Below, in pieces: positions 1 through 7,251 of a stretch of DNA of 27,464 nucleotides. Both the position numbers and the translations under genes were made by a program. Numbering within the stretch: the stretch's first letter is position 1; the number at the start of each line of letters is the position of its first letter. Location of the stretch: contig JAFAPB010000077.1 in the NCBI GenBank assembly GCA_019247335.1, positions 1 through 27,464 of the forward strand, written 5' to 3'. Origin of the DNA: Candidatus Kaiserbacteria bacterium. Its GTDB lineage: Bacteria; Patescibacteriota; Minisyncoccia; Phycocordibacterales; UBA2100. The notes beneath the pieces were generated by a model. It ran no database searches, had not been told where the DNA came from, and worked only from the letters and a program-made list of their open reading frames with translations.

Positions 1-1
1 C

Positions 2-1201
2 ACCGTGAACGACCCGGAAGGGAGCACAATGGGGAGCGCATCGCTCTCCGTCTCGGGGACCCTGCAGTGCGGACAGATCCAATGGATCGATATCACCTCA
101 AAAGGCACCTCCAATCAAAATCCCGCCTTCACGCGCACGCTCACCGCGCGCTATATGCAGCAGTCTGTCGCTGCGTATTCATACCTCTTGAATTCGAGCG
201 TGTGGGCCGGCTCCGATCGCACGATCACGGGGCCGTATTTCTCGAACGGCGGCATTCGCATGGATGGCAGCAACAACTCCGACGTCATGAGCGCGGTCTC
301 GACCTGGGTGTGCGATTCGAACTACGGCTGTTCGCCGACGCAGAACAACGCGCCGGGGGTGACGGGTTCCGGAAGCGGCACCGCGCTCTGGCAATATCCG
401 GTCTCGTCGATCGACTTCGGCGCGATCAGCGCGAATTTCACGAATCTCAAAAATTATGCGCGCAATAACGGCGGCCTCTACTTCGCCGCAGCCTCCGGCT
501 CGGTCAATAGCCGCGGCTATCACCTCATCTTCAATGCGGACGGGACGGTCACCGTGAAGCGCGTGACCGCGACGACCGCGGTACCCGCCTACTCCAACCA
601 ATACGGATGGGTCCAGAACGAATACAGCATCATCTCGAGCGAGACCCTGGTCGGTACCTACGCGATCCCGTCATCGTGCGGCCTCATTTTCGTCGAAGAT
701 CGCGTGTGGCTCGACGGCACCGTCAAAGGCAAGGTCACGGTCGTCGCGGCGACGCCGAGCGATACGACGACCTCGCCGACGATCTACCTCGACAATAATA
801 TTTTGTACGCGACCAACGACGGCACGACGGGACTCACTGCGATCGCGGAGGACAGTGTGCTCATTCCGCTGAACTCGCCGGACACGATGACGATCCACGG
901 GATATTCGTCGCGCAGGGCGGACACTACGGCCGCAACTTCTATACGACAGACTCCAGCTACGGATCATTTGCTGCGCCGTCGAGCTGGTCGTCGTACATC
1001 GTGCAGACGCAGCTCACTACGGTCGGCACCGTGGTCTCGAATCTTCGCACCGGCACGAGCTGGTCGAACGGCGGCGGCACGACTATTTCCGGCTACCAGA
1101 GCCGCGTCGACGCCTATGACGAATTACAGGCGACCGCGCCGCCGCCCTTTACGCCGGCGGCTTCCACCGATTACCGTTTTGTGTTGTGGCGCGAACAGTA
1201 A
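2..1201 (+). CDS. Pilus/PilX-like surface protein, 3' part (5' end outside window)
   Basis: The reading frame is already open at the window edge, so the GTG at position 5 is probably internal and the protein is N-terminally truncated here. About 398 residues are visible. They are rich in Ser, Thr, Gly and Asn, with few charged residues and scattered aromatic residues, which fits an exported protein. The stretch at about residues 230-310 (VWLDGTVKGKVTVVAA, then a predicted strand-rich part containing NNILYATNDG and IHGIFVAQGGHYGRNFY) resembles the repetitive beta region that follows the prepilin-like N-terminus of PilX/DUF4900-type proteins in Parcubacteria. That resemblance is from memory of the family and no prepilin cleavage motif can be seen because the N-terminus is missing. 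It could also be another large secreted beta-rich protein. A folded element follows the stop codon. Confidence 0.6.
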   Translation, partial: TVNDPEGSTMGSASLSVSGTLQCGQIQWIDITSKGTSNQNPAFTRTLTARYMQQSVAAYSYLLNSSVWAGSDRTITGPYFSNGGIRMDGSNNSDVMSAVSTWVCDSNYGCSPTQNNAPGVTGSGSGTALWQYPVSSIDFGAISANFTNLKNYARNNGGLYFAAASGSVNSRGYHLIFNADGTVTVKRVTATTAVPAYSNQYGWVQNEYSIISSETLVGTYAIPSSCGLIFVEDRVWLDGTVKGKVTVVAATPSDTTTSPTIYLDNNILYATNDGTTGLTAIAEDSVLIPLNSPDTMTIHGIFVAQGGHYGRNFYTTDSSYGSFAAPSSWSSYIVQTQLTTVGTVVSNLRTGTSWSNGGGTTISGYQSRVDAYDELQATAPPPFTPAASTDYRFVLWREQ

Positions 1202-1217
1202 GGGCTCGGTGTCAGAG

Positions 1218-1288
1218 ATTGCGGAAACCGGCGTTTTCTGCTGAAAACGCCTCAATCCTCGCCTCATCGGCTGCGGGGATTCCGCAAT
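1218..1288 (+). other. Nested hairpin / three-way-junction-like element between surface gene and tpiA
   Basis: An outer perfect 9-bp stem pairs ATTGCGGAA (1218-1226) with TTCCGCAAT (1280-1288). Inside it a second perfect 9-bp stem pairs GGCGTTTTC (1230-1238) with GAAAACGCC (1243-1251) around a TGCT loop. The remaining part can form CCTCGC/GCGGGG with one G-U pair. There is no T-run after the outer stem, so it is not a standard intrinsic terminator. It may be a 3' UTR structure, a small RNA or a dispersed repeat. Confidence 0.55.
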
Positions 1289-1312
1289 GTCAGACACGCT
1301 CGCTGAAGATGA

Positions 1313-1318
1313 TACAAT
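1313..1318 (+). promoter_or_regulatory. -10 element of tpiA, leaderless type
   Basis: TACAAT ends 6 bases before the tpiA ATG. Transcription would begin at or within a base or two of the start codon. No Shine-Dalgarno sequence precedes the gene. Confidence 0.55.
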
Positions 1319-1324
1319 CGCGGG

Positions 1325-2077
1325 ATGAAATCACTCATCGTCGCGAATTGGAAGATGAACCCCGCGACGTATGCCGAAGCAAAAGCGCTCTTCGACGCGA
1401 CGAAAAAGCATCTTGAAAAAACTCGGAGCATTTCGCTCATCGTCGCGCCGCCTGCGATTTTTCTGCGTGAACTTTCGAAGGGCTATAAAGGAAAGCGCAT
1501 CGCGTTCGCCGTGCAGAGCGCAAATGCCGAAAAGGGCGGCGCCTTCACGGGCGAGATATCGCTCGAGCAGGCGTACGACTCGAATGCCGATTATGCCCTG
1601 GTCGCGCACGCGGAGCGCCGCGCTGCGGGGGAGACCAACGAGGATGCGCGAAAAAAAGTGATCGGCGCGCTCGATCTTCGTATGACGCCGGTTTTGTGCA
1701 TCGGCGAGACCTCGCGCGACGAGGGCGGCAGCCACTTCACGCATGTCAAAGAACAGCTTCGCATCGCGCTCTCCGATGTGCCGGCGCAGAAGATCACTAA
1801 GGTCGTGGTCGCGTACGAGCCTGTTTGGGCGATCGGCGCGACGAAGCCGATGAACGGCCGTGACATGCACGAGATGGCGATTTTCATTCGCAAATCGATC
1901 GTCGCGACGCACGGGCAGGAAGGACTCGGCGTGAAAATTCTCTACGGCGGCTCGATCGACGAAACGAATGCGGTCGAAATGCTGCAGACGGGCGATGTCG
2001 ACGGTCTTTTGGTCGGGCGCGCCTCGAGCGACGCGCGCAAATTCGGGTTGCTTATCAGTGCGATCGCAGATGCATGA
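1325..2077 (+). CDS. tpiA: Triosephosphate isomerase
   Basis: Interconverts dihydroxyacetone phosphate and glyceraldehyde 3-phosphate in cytoplasmic glycolysis. The 250 residues match the usual length. Catalytic residues sit at canonical numbers: Asn8 and Lys10 in VANWKMN, His95 in VAHAERR, and Glu165 in VVAYEPVWAIG, with Lys174 in loop 6 and YGGS in the phosphate-binding loop. Two positions are unusual. The conserved Ser after His95 is Ala (AHAERR rather than GHSERR), and the second Gly of the VGG phosphate loop is Arg (LVGRAS). The ATG at 1325 gives the standard N-terminus. The stop codon overlaps the pgk start by four bases (ATGA), so the two genes are one translationally coupled operon. 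The upstream TACAAT suggests a leaderless message. Confidence 0.97.
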   Translation: MKSLIVANWKMNPATYAEAKALFDATKKHLEKTRSISLIVAPPAIFLRELSKGYKGKRIAFAVQSANAEKGGAFTGEISLEQAYDSNADYALVAHAERRAAGETNEDARKKVIGALDLRMTPVLCIGETSRDEGGSHFTHVKEQLRIALSDVPAQKITKVVVAYEPVWAIGATKPMNGRDMHEMAIFIRKSIVATHGQEGLGVKILYGGSIDETNAVEMLQTGDVDGLLVGRASSDARKFGLLISAIADA

Positions 2078-3213
2078 AATACATCGACGAAATTTCGAAA
2101 GAAGAGCTGCACGGAAAGCGGGTCCTCGTACGCGCAGGCCTCGATCTTTCGCTCGATAATGCGGGCAAGGTCGCGGATCTTTTCCGCGTCGAAAAGGCGT
2201 GTCCTACGCTGCAGTACCTCAAAGAGTGCGGCGCGCGCGTGATCATTCTTTCGCACATCGGACGCGATCCCTCATCGACCAACGCGCCGGTCGCTGAAGC
2301 GCTCTCGCATTTTCTCAATGTTTCCTACGTCCCGGATATATTCGGCGAACCCGCGAAGAGCGCGATCGCCGCGATGCAGCCGGGCGATATTCTCCTTCTT
2401 GAGAACTTGCGACAGCACTATGATCTCGAGAAAGCGAAAGACGAGACCTTCGCGAAGAATCTTGCGGCGCTCGGCGAGATCTATGTGAACGACGCGTTCT
2501 CGAATTCGCATCGTGATCACGCCTCGATGACCCTTTTGCCGAAGCTCGTGCCCGCATACGGCGGCATGCTCCTGCGCGATGAGATCACGCATCTCGATCA
2601 GGCGCTCCATCCGCAGCATCCGGCGCTCGCGATGATCGGCGGCGCAAAATTCGAGACCAAAGTACCGGTCATCAAGCTGTTTCTCGAGCGGTACGATCAT
2701 GCATTCGTCACCGGGGCGCTCGCGAACGACGTCTTTAAAGCGCAGGGCTTGCCGGTCGGGCGTTCGCTCATCTCCGCCCAGCTCCCCGAGCCGAGCGTGT
2801 ACGGCAATCCTCGTTTCGTCGCACCGAATGACGTCACGGTGGAAAACACCGAGAAACAAGCGCGCGTGAAAAAACCACACGAGGTGGAAAGCGATGACAA
2901 GATCGTCGATATCGGTCCCGACACGGTCCATTTGCTCGCACCGCTTATCAGCGCGGCGAAATTCATCATTTGGAACGGTCCGACTGGCCTCTACGAGGAC
3001 GGTTACGATTCGTATACAAAAGCGCTCGCGGAATTGATCGCGGAAGCGGCGCGCGGCGGCGCGCAGGTGGTGATCGGCGGGGGAGACACGATCGCGGCGA
3101 TCGAAGGCACGAGACTTACGAAAGAGCCGGGCGCGTTTCTCTCGACCGGCGGCGGCGCGATGCTTGAATTCCTCCTCGCGGGAACCCTCCCGGCGATACA
3201 GGCGCTCGGATAA
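2074..3213 (+). CDS. pgk: Phosphoglycerate kinase
   Basis: Transfers phosphate between 1,3-bisphosphoglycerate and ADP, the first ATP-yielding step of glycolysis. The 379 residues contain SHIGRD (substrate His and Arg), ENLRQH, NDAFSNSHRDHAS, GGAKFETK, WNGPTGLYE, GGGDTIAAI and the nucleotide-side STGGGAMLEFL near the C-terminus. The N-terminal substrate motif is divergent: RAGLDLSL stands where most bacteria have RVDFNVPL, so the 3-phosphoglycerate-contacting Asp and Asn are Gly and Asp here. Related substitutions may be common in CPR enzymes, but that is from memory. The start overlaps the tpiA stop. The gene ends immediately against the convergent HIT gene with no spacer, and no terminator is visible between them. 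Confidence 0.96.
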   Translation: MKYIDEISKEELHGKRVLVRAGLDLSLDNAGKVADLFRVEKACPTLQYLKECGARVIILSHIGRDPSSTNAPVAEALSHFLNVSYVPDIFGEPAKSAIAAMQPGDILLLENLRQHYDLEKAKDETFAKNLAALGEIYVNDAFSNSHRDHASMTLLPKLVPAYGGMLLRDEITHLDQALHPQHPALAMIGGAKFETKVPVIKLFLERYDHAFVTGALANDVFKAQGLPVGRSLISAQLPEPSVYGNPRFVAPNDVTVENTEKQARVKKPHEVESDDKIVDIGPDTVHLLAPLISAAKFIIWNGPTGLYEDGYDSYTKALAELIAEAARGGAQVVIGGGDTIAAIEGTRLTKEPGAFLSTGGGAMLEFLLAGTLPAIQALG

Positions 3214-3618
3214 CTACAGCGCTTCGCGGATCTTCGCCTCGATCTCCGCTGCCTCGTTCTCTTTATACGAGCGCGGCGACCATTGCCGCAGCCCGTCGCC
3301 CTTGAAGCGCGGGATCACATGCACATGCGCGTGATCGACGACCTGCCCCGCATGCGCACGGTTATTCATCATGATGTTCATGCCGTCGGCATCGGTCGCT
3401 TTTTCGACCGCGATCGCGAGCATGCGCGCGGCTTCTGCGACCGCCGCCCAATCTTCCGCAGCTATTTCTAACAGATTGCGCGCGTGTACCTTCGGTATGA
3501 CGAGCGTATGTCCCGGATGCACGGGATGGATGTCGAGAAAGGCGAGGACGCGCTCATTTTCATAGACTTTGTGCGAGGGTAGCTCGCCTGCGACGATCTT
3601 GCAGAAGATGCAGTCCAT
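3214..3618 (-). CDS. HIT-family nucleotide hydrolase/transferase
   Basis: A 134-residue histidine-triad protein acting on nucleoside phosphoramidates or dinucleotide polyphosphates; the exact substrate cannot be told from sequence. The triad is His96-Ala-His98-Val-His100 followed by VIPR, and the N-terminus has the DCIFCK pair (Cys3, Cys6) typical of the Zn-containing HINT/protein-kinase-C-inhibitor-like branch. The frame is open 45 bases further upstream to 3663. I chose the ATG at 3618 because it gives the family's standard MDCIFCKI start and lies 6 bases downstream of a TATACT hexamer. It is convergent with pgk and abuts it exactly. Confidence 0.93.
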   Translation of the reverse strand: MDCIFCKIVAGELPSHKVYENERVLAFLDIHPVHPGHTLVIPKVHARNLLEIAAEDWAAVAEAARMLAIAVEKATDADGMNIMMNNRAHAGQVVDHAHVHVIPRFKGDGLRQWSPRSYKENEAAEIEAKIREAL

Positions 3619-3624
3619 GCAGCG

Positions 3625-3630
3625 AGTATA
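3625..3630 (-). promoter_or_regulatory. -10 element of the HIT gene, leaderless type
   Basis: On the minus strand TATACT ends 6 bases before the ATG at 3618, and no Shine-Dalgarno sequence is present. It lies about 50 bases from the divergent recJ -10 element. Confidence 0.5.
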
Positions 3631-3679
3631 AACAAAGCGCGGAACGTGGTCTAATCCCGCCATGGCAAAGCGGAAGTGG

Positions 3680-3685
3680 TAAAAT
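3680..3685 (+). promoter_or_regulatory. -10 element of recJ, leaderless type
   Basis: TAAAAT ends 7 bases before the recJ ATG at 3693. There is no Shine-Dalgarno sequence. Confidence 0.45.
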
Positions 3686-3692
3686 CGCCGTA

Positions 3693-5357
3693 ATGCCGCT
3701 CTCCGATCTGGTGAAATCGCTCCTCGAAAAGCGCGGGATCGTGAGCGAGGATGAGGTGCGTGCTTTTTTGCAGCCCGATTACGGCTCGCTCCACTCGCCG
3801 TTTCTCATGGAAGGCATTGAACGCGCGATCGATCGAACGCTGGGGGCGATCGAAACGGGGGAGAAGATCGGTATCTATGCCGATTTCGATTGCGACGGCA
3901 TCCCGGGAGCCGCACTGTTGCACGATTTCTTTGCGAAAATTAAATATGCGAATCTTGAGGTGTATATTCCGCATCGCGATCGGGAAGGATACGGGTTGCA
4001 TGCGGATGCGCTGCGCGAACTCGCGAAGCGCGGTGCAACGCTCGTCATTACCGTCGACGTGGGCACGAATGCGATCGAAGCCATCGCCGCCGCAAAAGCA
4101 CTCGGTGTCGATGTTATCGTTACGGACCACCACGAGGTAACCGGCACGCTCCCCGATGCGGTCGCGATACTCAATCCGAAACTCGGCGCATATCCCTTCC
4201 CGCATCTTTCGGGGACCGGCGTCGCCTTTAAATTCGTTCAGGCGCTGCTTACGCGCGGCCGGGAGCGCGGCATCGATCGTTTTTGTGCGGTCGCCGAAGG
4301 ATGGGAGAAGTGGCTCCTTGATCTCGTCGCCATCGCGACCGTCGCGGATATGGTCCCGCTCATCGGAGAGAATCGCACGCTTGCGCACTGGGGTCTCACG
4401 GTGCTGCGCCGCACGCCGCGTGTGGGACTCACCGCGCTCTGCGCGAAATTGCGCCTACGCAAAGCGGAGATCACGGAAGAAGAGATCGGCTTTTCGATCG
4501 CGCCGCGCATCAACGCTGCTTCGCGCATGGACGAGCCGATGACGGCGTTCTGCCTCCTTTCGACAAGCGATCGAATGGAAGCGGAGAAATTGGCCGACGA
4601 ACTTGAGCATCTGAATTCGGCGCGCAAAGGGGTCGTCGCCGGCATCGTGCGCGAAGCAAAAAAGCATGTGAAAGAACGTTTCCGCGACGATGAATCGGTG
4701 ATCGCGCTCGGGAACCCCGAGTGGAAGCCCGCGCTCCTGGGGCTCGCCGCCAATTCGATCGTGGGCATGCGCGGCGGCGTCGCCTGTCTGTGGGGACGCG
4801 ACGCGAGCGGCCGCATCAAAGGCTCGTGTCGTTCCGACGGCTCGGTATCCGTCGTCGAGCTTTTTTCAGGCGCCGCCGATGCGTTCGAAGAATACGGCGG
4901 TCATGCGGCATCGGGAGGATTTACGCTCGTCTCCGAGCGGGTGCACGATCTACACGAAACGCTCTCCCGTGCGGCGGCCGAGGTCGCACAAGCGGAACGC
5001 GCGATCAAATCGGCGCATGATGCACTCATCACTGTCCGCGAAGTGTCCTGGCCGCTCTATAACGATCTCGCAAAGCTCGCGCCCTTCGGTGCGGGGAATC
5101 CGAAGCCGGTCTTTCTCGTGCGGAATGCCGCCGCTCTCTCCGTGCAGCGTTTCGGCAAAGAACAGAATCATCTCGAGATCAATTTCACTTGCCGCGAATC
5201 CGGGATGAAGGTCCGTGCATACGATTTCTATCGTTCAGCCGATGACCTCGCATTTCTTCCTAAAGCCGGCGAGGCGGCATCGCTTCTTGCCACTCTTGAG
5301 CGCGATTCGTACCGCGGATCGCTCGCGCTCCGGATCGTGGATGTCCTGCCGGCATAA
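3693..5357 (+). CDS. recJ: Single-stranded-DNA-specific exonuclease RecJ
   Basis: Degrades single-stranded DNA 5' to 3' in recombination and mismatch or base-excision repair, using two metal ions. The 554 residues are close to the family's usual length. The DHH domain carries YADFDCDG (Asp64, Asp66, Asp68), TVDVGTN (Asp122) and VTDHHE (Asp145, His146, His147). The DHHA1 domain carries YGGHAASGGF at about residues 400-410. The C-terminal part (about 440-550) is the OB-like domain that RecJ proteins carry. The ATG at 3693 is preceded at 7 bases by TAAAAT. Its promoter region is shared with the divergent HIT gene. Confidence 0.95.
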   Translation: MPLSDLVKSLLEKRGIVSEDEVRAFLQPDYGSLHSPFLMEGIERAIDRTLGAIETGEKIGIYADFDCDGIPGAALLHDFFAKIKYANLEVYIPHRDREGYGLHADALRELAKRGATLVITVDVGTNAIEAIAAAKALGVDVIVTDHHEVTGTLPDAVAILNPKLGAYPFPHLSGTGVAFKFVQALLTRGRERGIDRFCAVAEGWEKWLLDLVAIATVADMVPLIGENRTLAHWGLTVLRRTPRVGLTALCAKLRLRKAEITEEEIGFSIAPRINAASRMDEPMTAFCLLSTSDRMEAEKLADELEHLNSARKGVVAGIVREAKKHVKERFRDDESVIALGNPEWKPALLGLAANSIVGMRGGVACLWGRDASGRIKGSCRSDGSVSVVELFSGAADAFEEYGGHAASGGFTLVSERVHDLHETLSRAAAEVAQAERAIKSAHDALITVREVSWPLYNDLAKLAPFGAGNPKPVFLVRNAAALSVQRFGKEQNHLEINFTCRESGMKVRAYDFYRSADDLAFLPKAGEAASLLATLERDSYRGSLALRIVDVLPA

Positions 5358-5371
5358 AACACAGCGGCCCG

Positions 5372-5399
5372 TAGCATTTTCATGAGGACATGCTAGCGT
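5372..5399 (+). promoter_or_regulatory. Putative promoter/operator of the membrane-protein gene at 5406
   Basis: TGCTAGCGT (5391-5399) reads as an extended -10 (TG-n-TAGCGT) ending 6 bases before the ATG. A 6-bp inverted repeat, TAGCAT (5372-5377) and ATGCTA (5390-5395), overlaps it and could be an operator. The hexamer match is weak. Confidence 0.3.
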
Positions 5400-5405
5400 G
5401 GCGGT

Positions 5406-6197
5406 ATGAACACTTTTTCCATCGGGTCAATGTTCTCCTTCGGGTGGGAGACATTTAAAAAGCGCCCCTGGTTCTTCATCGGCGTCACGGTGCTTATCAT
5501 CGTTATCAACTTCCTGATCGGCAAGATCATAAATGCGATCGCCGCGAACGGCGGCGTGATGGCGCTCCTCGGCAACATCATCAATCTTGCGACGAGCACG
5601 CTCATCGGCATGGGTACGGTCGCACTGTATCTCAAAGCACACGACAATACGGAGAGCGCGCAGGTCGCCGATCTCTGGCATCCGCAGGGCTTTTGGCGCT
5701 ACCTCGGCGCGATCCTCCTCTACGGCATCGCCATGATCATTGCGATGATCCCGTTCATCATCGCAATATTCCTCGGCATCGTGAGCATCTTTACCGCGAT
5801 CGGTTTCTCGGAAGGCGGAAATGCGGGCGGCGCAAGCGGCGCGAGCGGCGTTATCGGCATCGTTGCATTCATCCTCGCGCTCATCGGCATCGTACTCGCG
5901 CTCTACGTTTCCTCAATGCTTATCTTCGGCCCCTATACGGTGATCGACCGCGGCACGGGCCCGATCAACGCGCTCAAAGAGAGCATGCGCATTACCAAGG
6001 GCAATCGCTGGAAGATCGTGGGCTTTCTCGTCGTAGGAATCCTGATCGCGATCCTCGGATTCATTTGTCTCTTCGTTGGCATCTTCGTCGCCGCACCCGT
6101 GATCTCGCTCGCGCTCACACATCTCTACCGCATGCTCTCGGGCGCTGCGCCGATGCAAACGCCGACTCCGGTCGCAGCTCCCGCGCCGATCACGTAA
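5406..6197 (+). CDS. Polytopic membrane protein (DUF975/GPDP-membrane-domain-like)
   Basis: A 263-residue inner-membrane protein with no catalytic motif that I recognise. After a short amphipathic start (MFSFGWETFKKRPWFF) come roughly five to six hydrophobic segments, at about residues 22-45, 55-78, 98-130, 145-175 and 195-235. A loop with FGPYTVIDRGTGPINALKES lies before the last segment and a Pro/Ala-rich tail follows it. The combination of an N-terminal W.xFKKRPW start, a conserved aspartate loop followed by SxxxTKGNRWKI, and the last paired helices is what DUF975 and the glycerophosphodiester-phosphodiesterase membrane domain look like. This is a family resemblance, not a function. It sits between recJ and the RNase H gene on the same strand, 48 bases after recJ. 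Confidence 0.75.
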   Translation: MNTFSIGSMFSFGWETFKKRPWFFIGVTVLIIVINFLIGKIINAIAANGGVMALLGNIINLATSTLIGMGTVALYLKAHDNTESAQVADLWHPQGFWRYLGAILLYGIAMIIAMIPFIIAIFLGIVSIFTAIGFSEGGNAGGASGASGVIGIVAFILALIGIVLALYVSSMLIFGPYTVIDRGTGPINALKESMRITKGNRWKIVGFLVVGILIAILGFICLFVGIFVAAPVISLALTHLYRMLSGAAPMQTPTPVAAPAPIT

Positions 6198-6209
6198 AGA
6201 CAGATAGTG

Positions 6210-6215
6210 TATAGT
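6210..6215 (+). promoter_or_regulatory. -10 element of the RNase H gene, leaderless type
   Basis: TATAGT ends 6 bases before the ATG at 6222. The same hexamer and a similar spacer (TTTGCG here, TTTCGGC there) occur before the site-2 protease gene at 13671. Confidence 0.5.
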
Positions 6216-6221
6216 TTTGCG

Positions 6222-6632
6222 ATGGCAAAACTCATCGTGAATACCGACGGCGGCGCGCGTGGCAATCCAGGCCCAGCCGCGGCAGGCGTCGTTGTGAAAG
6301 AGAACAGCGAGAGGCTCTTCACCCTCAAGCAGTATCTCGGCGACAAGCAGACGAACAATTGGGCCGAGTACGAGGCCGTCGCGCTCGCGCTCGCGCATTT
6401 GAAAAAAGAAGGCTACGCCGGTCGCGAGATCGAGATCCGGATGGACAGCATGCTCGTCGTCGAGCAGGTTTCGGGCAAGTGGAAAATAAAAGAGCCGACC
6501 TTGAAGCCTCAAGTAGCCAAAGTAAAAGAATTGCTCATGGATTTCCCGCAGCATTCATTCATGTATGTGCCTCGCGCGGAAAACGCCGAGGCAGATGCGC
6601 TCGTCAACGAAGCGCTCGATGAACACCTCTAG
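6222..6632 (+). CDS. Ribonuclease HI-family protein
   Basis: Cleaves the RNA strand of RNA-DNA hybrids, for example primers and R-loops. The 136 residues contain the full DEDD set: Asp9 in NTDGGARGNPGPA, Glu49 in NWAEYEA, Asp75 in IRMDSMLV and Asp125 in AEADALVN. The short form without the basic handle loop matches the archaeal/RBD-less RNase HI (YpdQ-like) subfamily. An in-frame GTG at 6207 would add five residues. I prefer the ATG at 6222 because MAKLIVNTDGG is the usual start and a TATAGT hexamer occupies the bases just upstream of it. Confidence 0.92.
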   Translation: MAKLIVNTDGGARGNPGPAAAGVVVKENSERLFTLKQYLGDKQTNNWAEYEAVALALAHLKKEGYAGREIEIRMDSMLVVEQVSGKWKIKEPTLKPQVAKVKELLMDFPQHSFMYVPRAENAEADALVNEALDEHL

Positions 6633-6698
6633 CTCATTGCATATTCAGCAAAGGAGCGTAGCGTTGTCTGTAGGAGTGCTCGTTTACATCGCTAGCGG

Positions 6699-6731
6699 GC
6701 ACTTTGTGGCCTGCGGGCCACGCGACAGTGC
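6699..6731 (+). promoter_or_regulatory. Leader stem-loop before the MCDYSL gene
   Basis: GTGGCC (6706-6711) pairs with GGCCAC (6716-6721) over a TGCG loop, enclosed by GCACT (6699-6703) and AGTGC (6727-6731). It lies about 30 bases before the start codon and has no T-tail, so it looks like a 5' leader structure. No convincing -35/-10 pair was found upstream. Confidence 0.4.
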
Positions 6732-6759
6732 AACCCCCAAGAAAGAGATGCGAGGCAAT

Positions 6760-7170
6760 ATGTGCGATTACAGTCTGATGAATGTGCAGTCACGCGCCGC
6801 ACAGGTCGGCGACCAACTCGTCTCGACCGGCTTCCAAGGAACGATCTCTCGCGGCTTCGCCGCCACGGGCGATCTCAACACCGCAGTCTGCCTGCTTCCG
6901 GGTACCGAGATCGCGTTCGACCGTGAAGTGGAACACGAGAACCACCTTGGCTCCGCCATCGTTCGTCATCCGCAGACGACGGCTCGTTTCCGCCAGATCG
7001 ATACGCAGAATCGGTACGTCCATCATGACGCACTGGAATTCCCCGACGGCACGATCATTCTGCTGACGCGCCTCCTGCAGGGCCAGCGCGCACGCGTCCT
7101 GCAGCTGCCGGCCGCACCGCGGACGAAAGAAGAGGAAACCGAGCAGAAGCGCGTGGAAGTCGTGGCCTAG
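6760..7170 (+). CDS. Uncharacterised MCDYSL-family protein
   Basis: A 136-residue soluble protein with no known function. I chose the ATG at 6760 because it gives MCDYSLMNVQSRAAQVGD, a start I recall from a family of short hypothetical proteins in Alphaproteobacteria, and because a GAGG sits 4 bases upstream. Other recognisable pieces are GTISRGFAATGDLNTAVCLLPGTEIAFD and a C-terminal charged tail (TKEEETEQKRVEVV). Cysteines at positions 2 and about 49 could bind a metal or be fortuitous. It has a leader hairpin upstream and a strong terminator downstream, so it is its own transcription unit. The Shine-Dalgarno-led layout and the proteobacterial resemblance suggest possible acquisition by transfer, which is inference. 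Confidence 0.75.
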   Translation: MCDYSLMNVQSRAAQVGDQLVSTGFQGTISRGFAATGDLNTAVCLLPGTEIAFDREVEHENHLGSAIVRHPQTTARFRQIDTQNRYVHHDALEFPDGTIILLTRLLQGQRARVLQLPAAPRTKEEETEQKRVEVVA

Positions 7171-7201
7171 CGACAGCGCGCCATCGCGGCAATCATCGAC
7201 C

Positions 7202-7235
7202 CCTCCGGGCTTCGGCTCGGAGGCGGTTTTCTTTT
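7202..7235 (+). terminator. Intrinsic terminator after the MCDYSL gene
   Basis: CCTCCG (7202-7207) pairs with CGGAGG (7218-7223), with a CTTCGG tetraloop region, followed by CGG and TTTTCTTTT. It ends three bases before the comEC -10 element. Confidence 0.8.
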
Positions 7236-7237
7236 GA

Positions 7238-7243
7238 TACGAT
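7238..7243 (+). promoter_or_regulatory. -10 element of comEC, leaderless type
   Basis: TACGAT ends 8 bases before the ATG at 7252. It directly follows the terminator of the preceding gene and there is no Shine-Dalgarno sequence. Confidence 0.35.
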
Positions 7244-7251
7244 TTCGGACA

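Noticed and set aside
5391..5399. Adding the 5406 gene to the leaderless list
   Set aside because: TAGCGT matches a -10 hexamer poorly. The extended TG is suggestive, so I list it only as a weak promoter and do not count it in the pattern.
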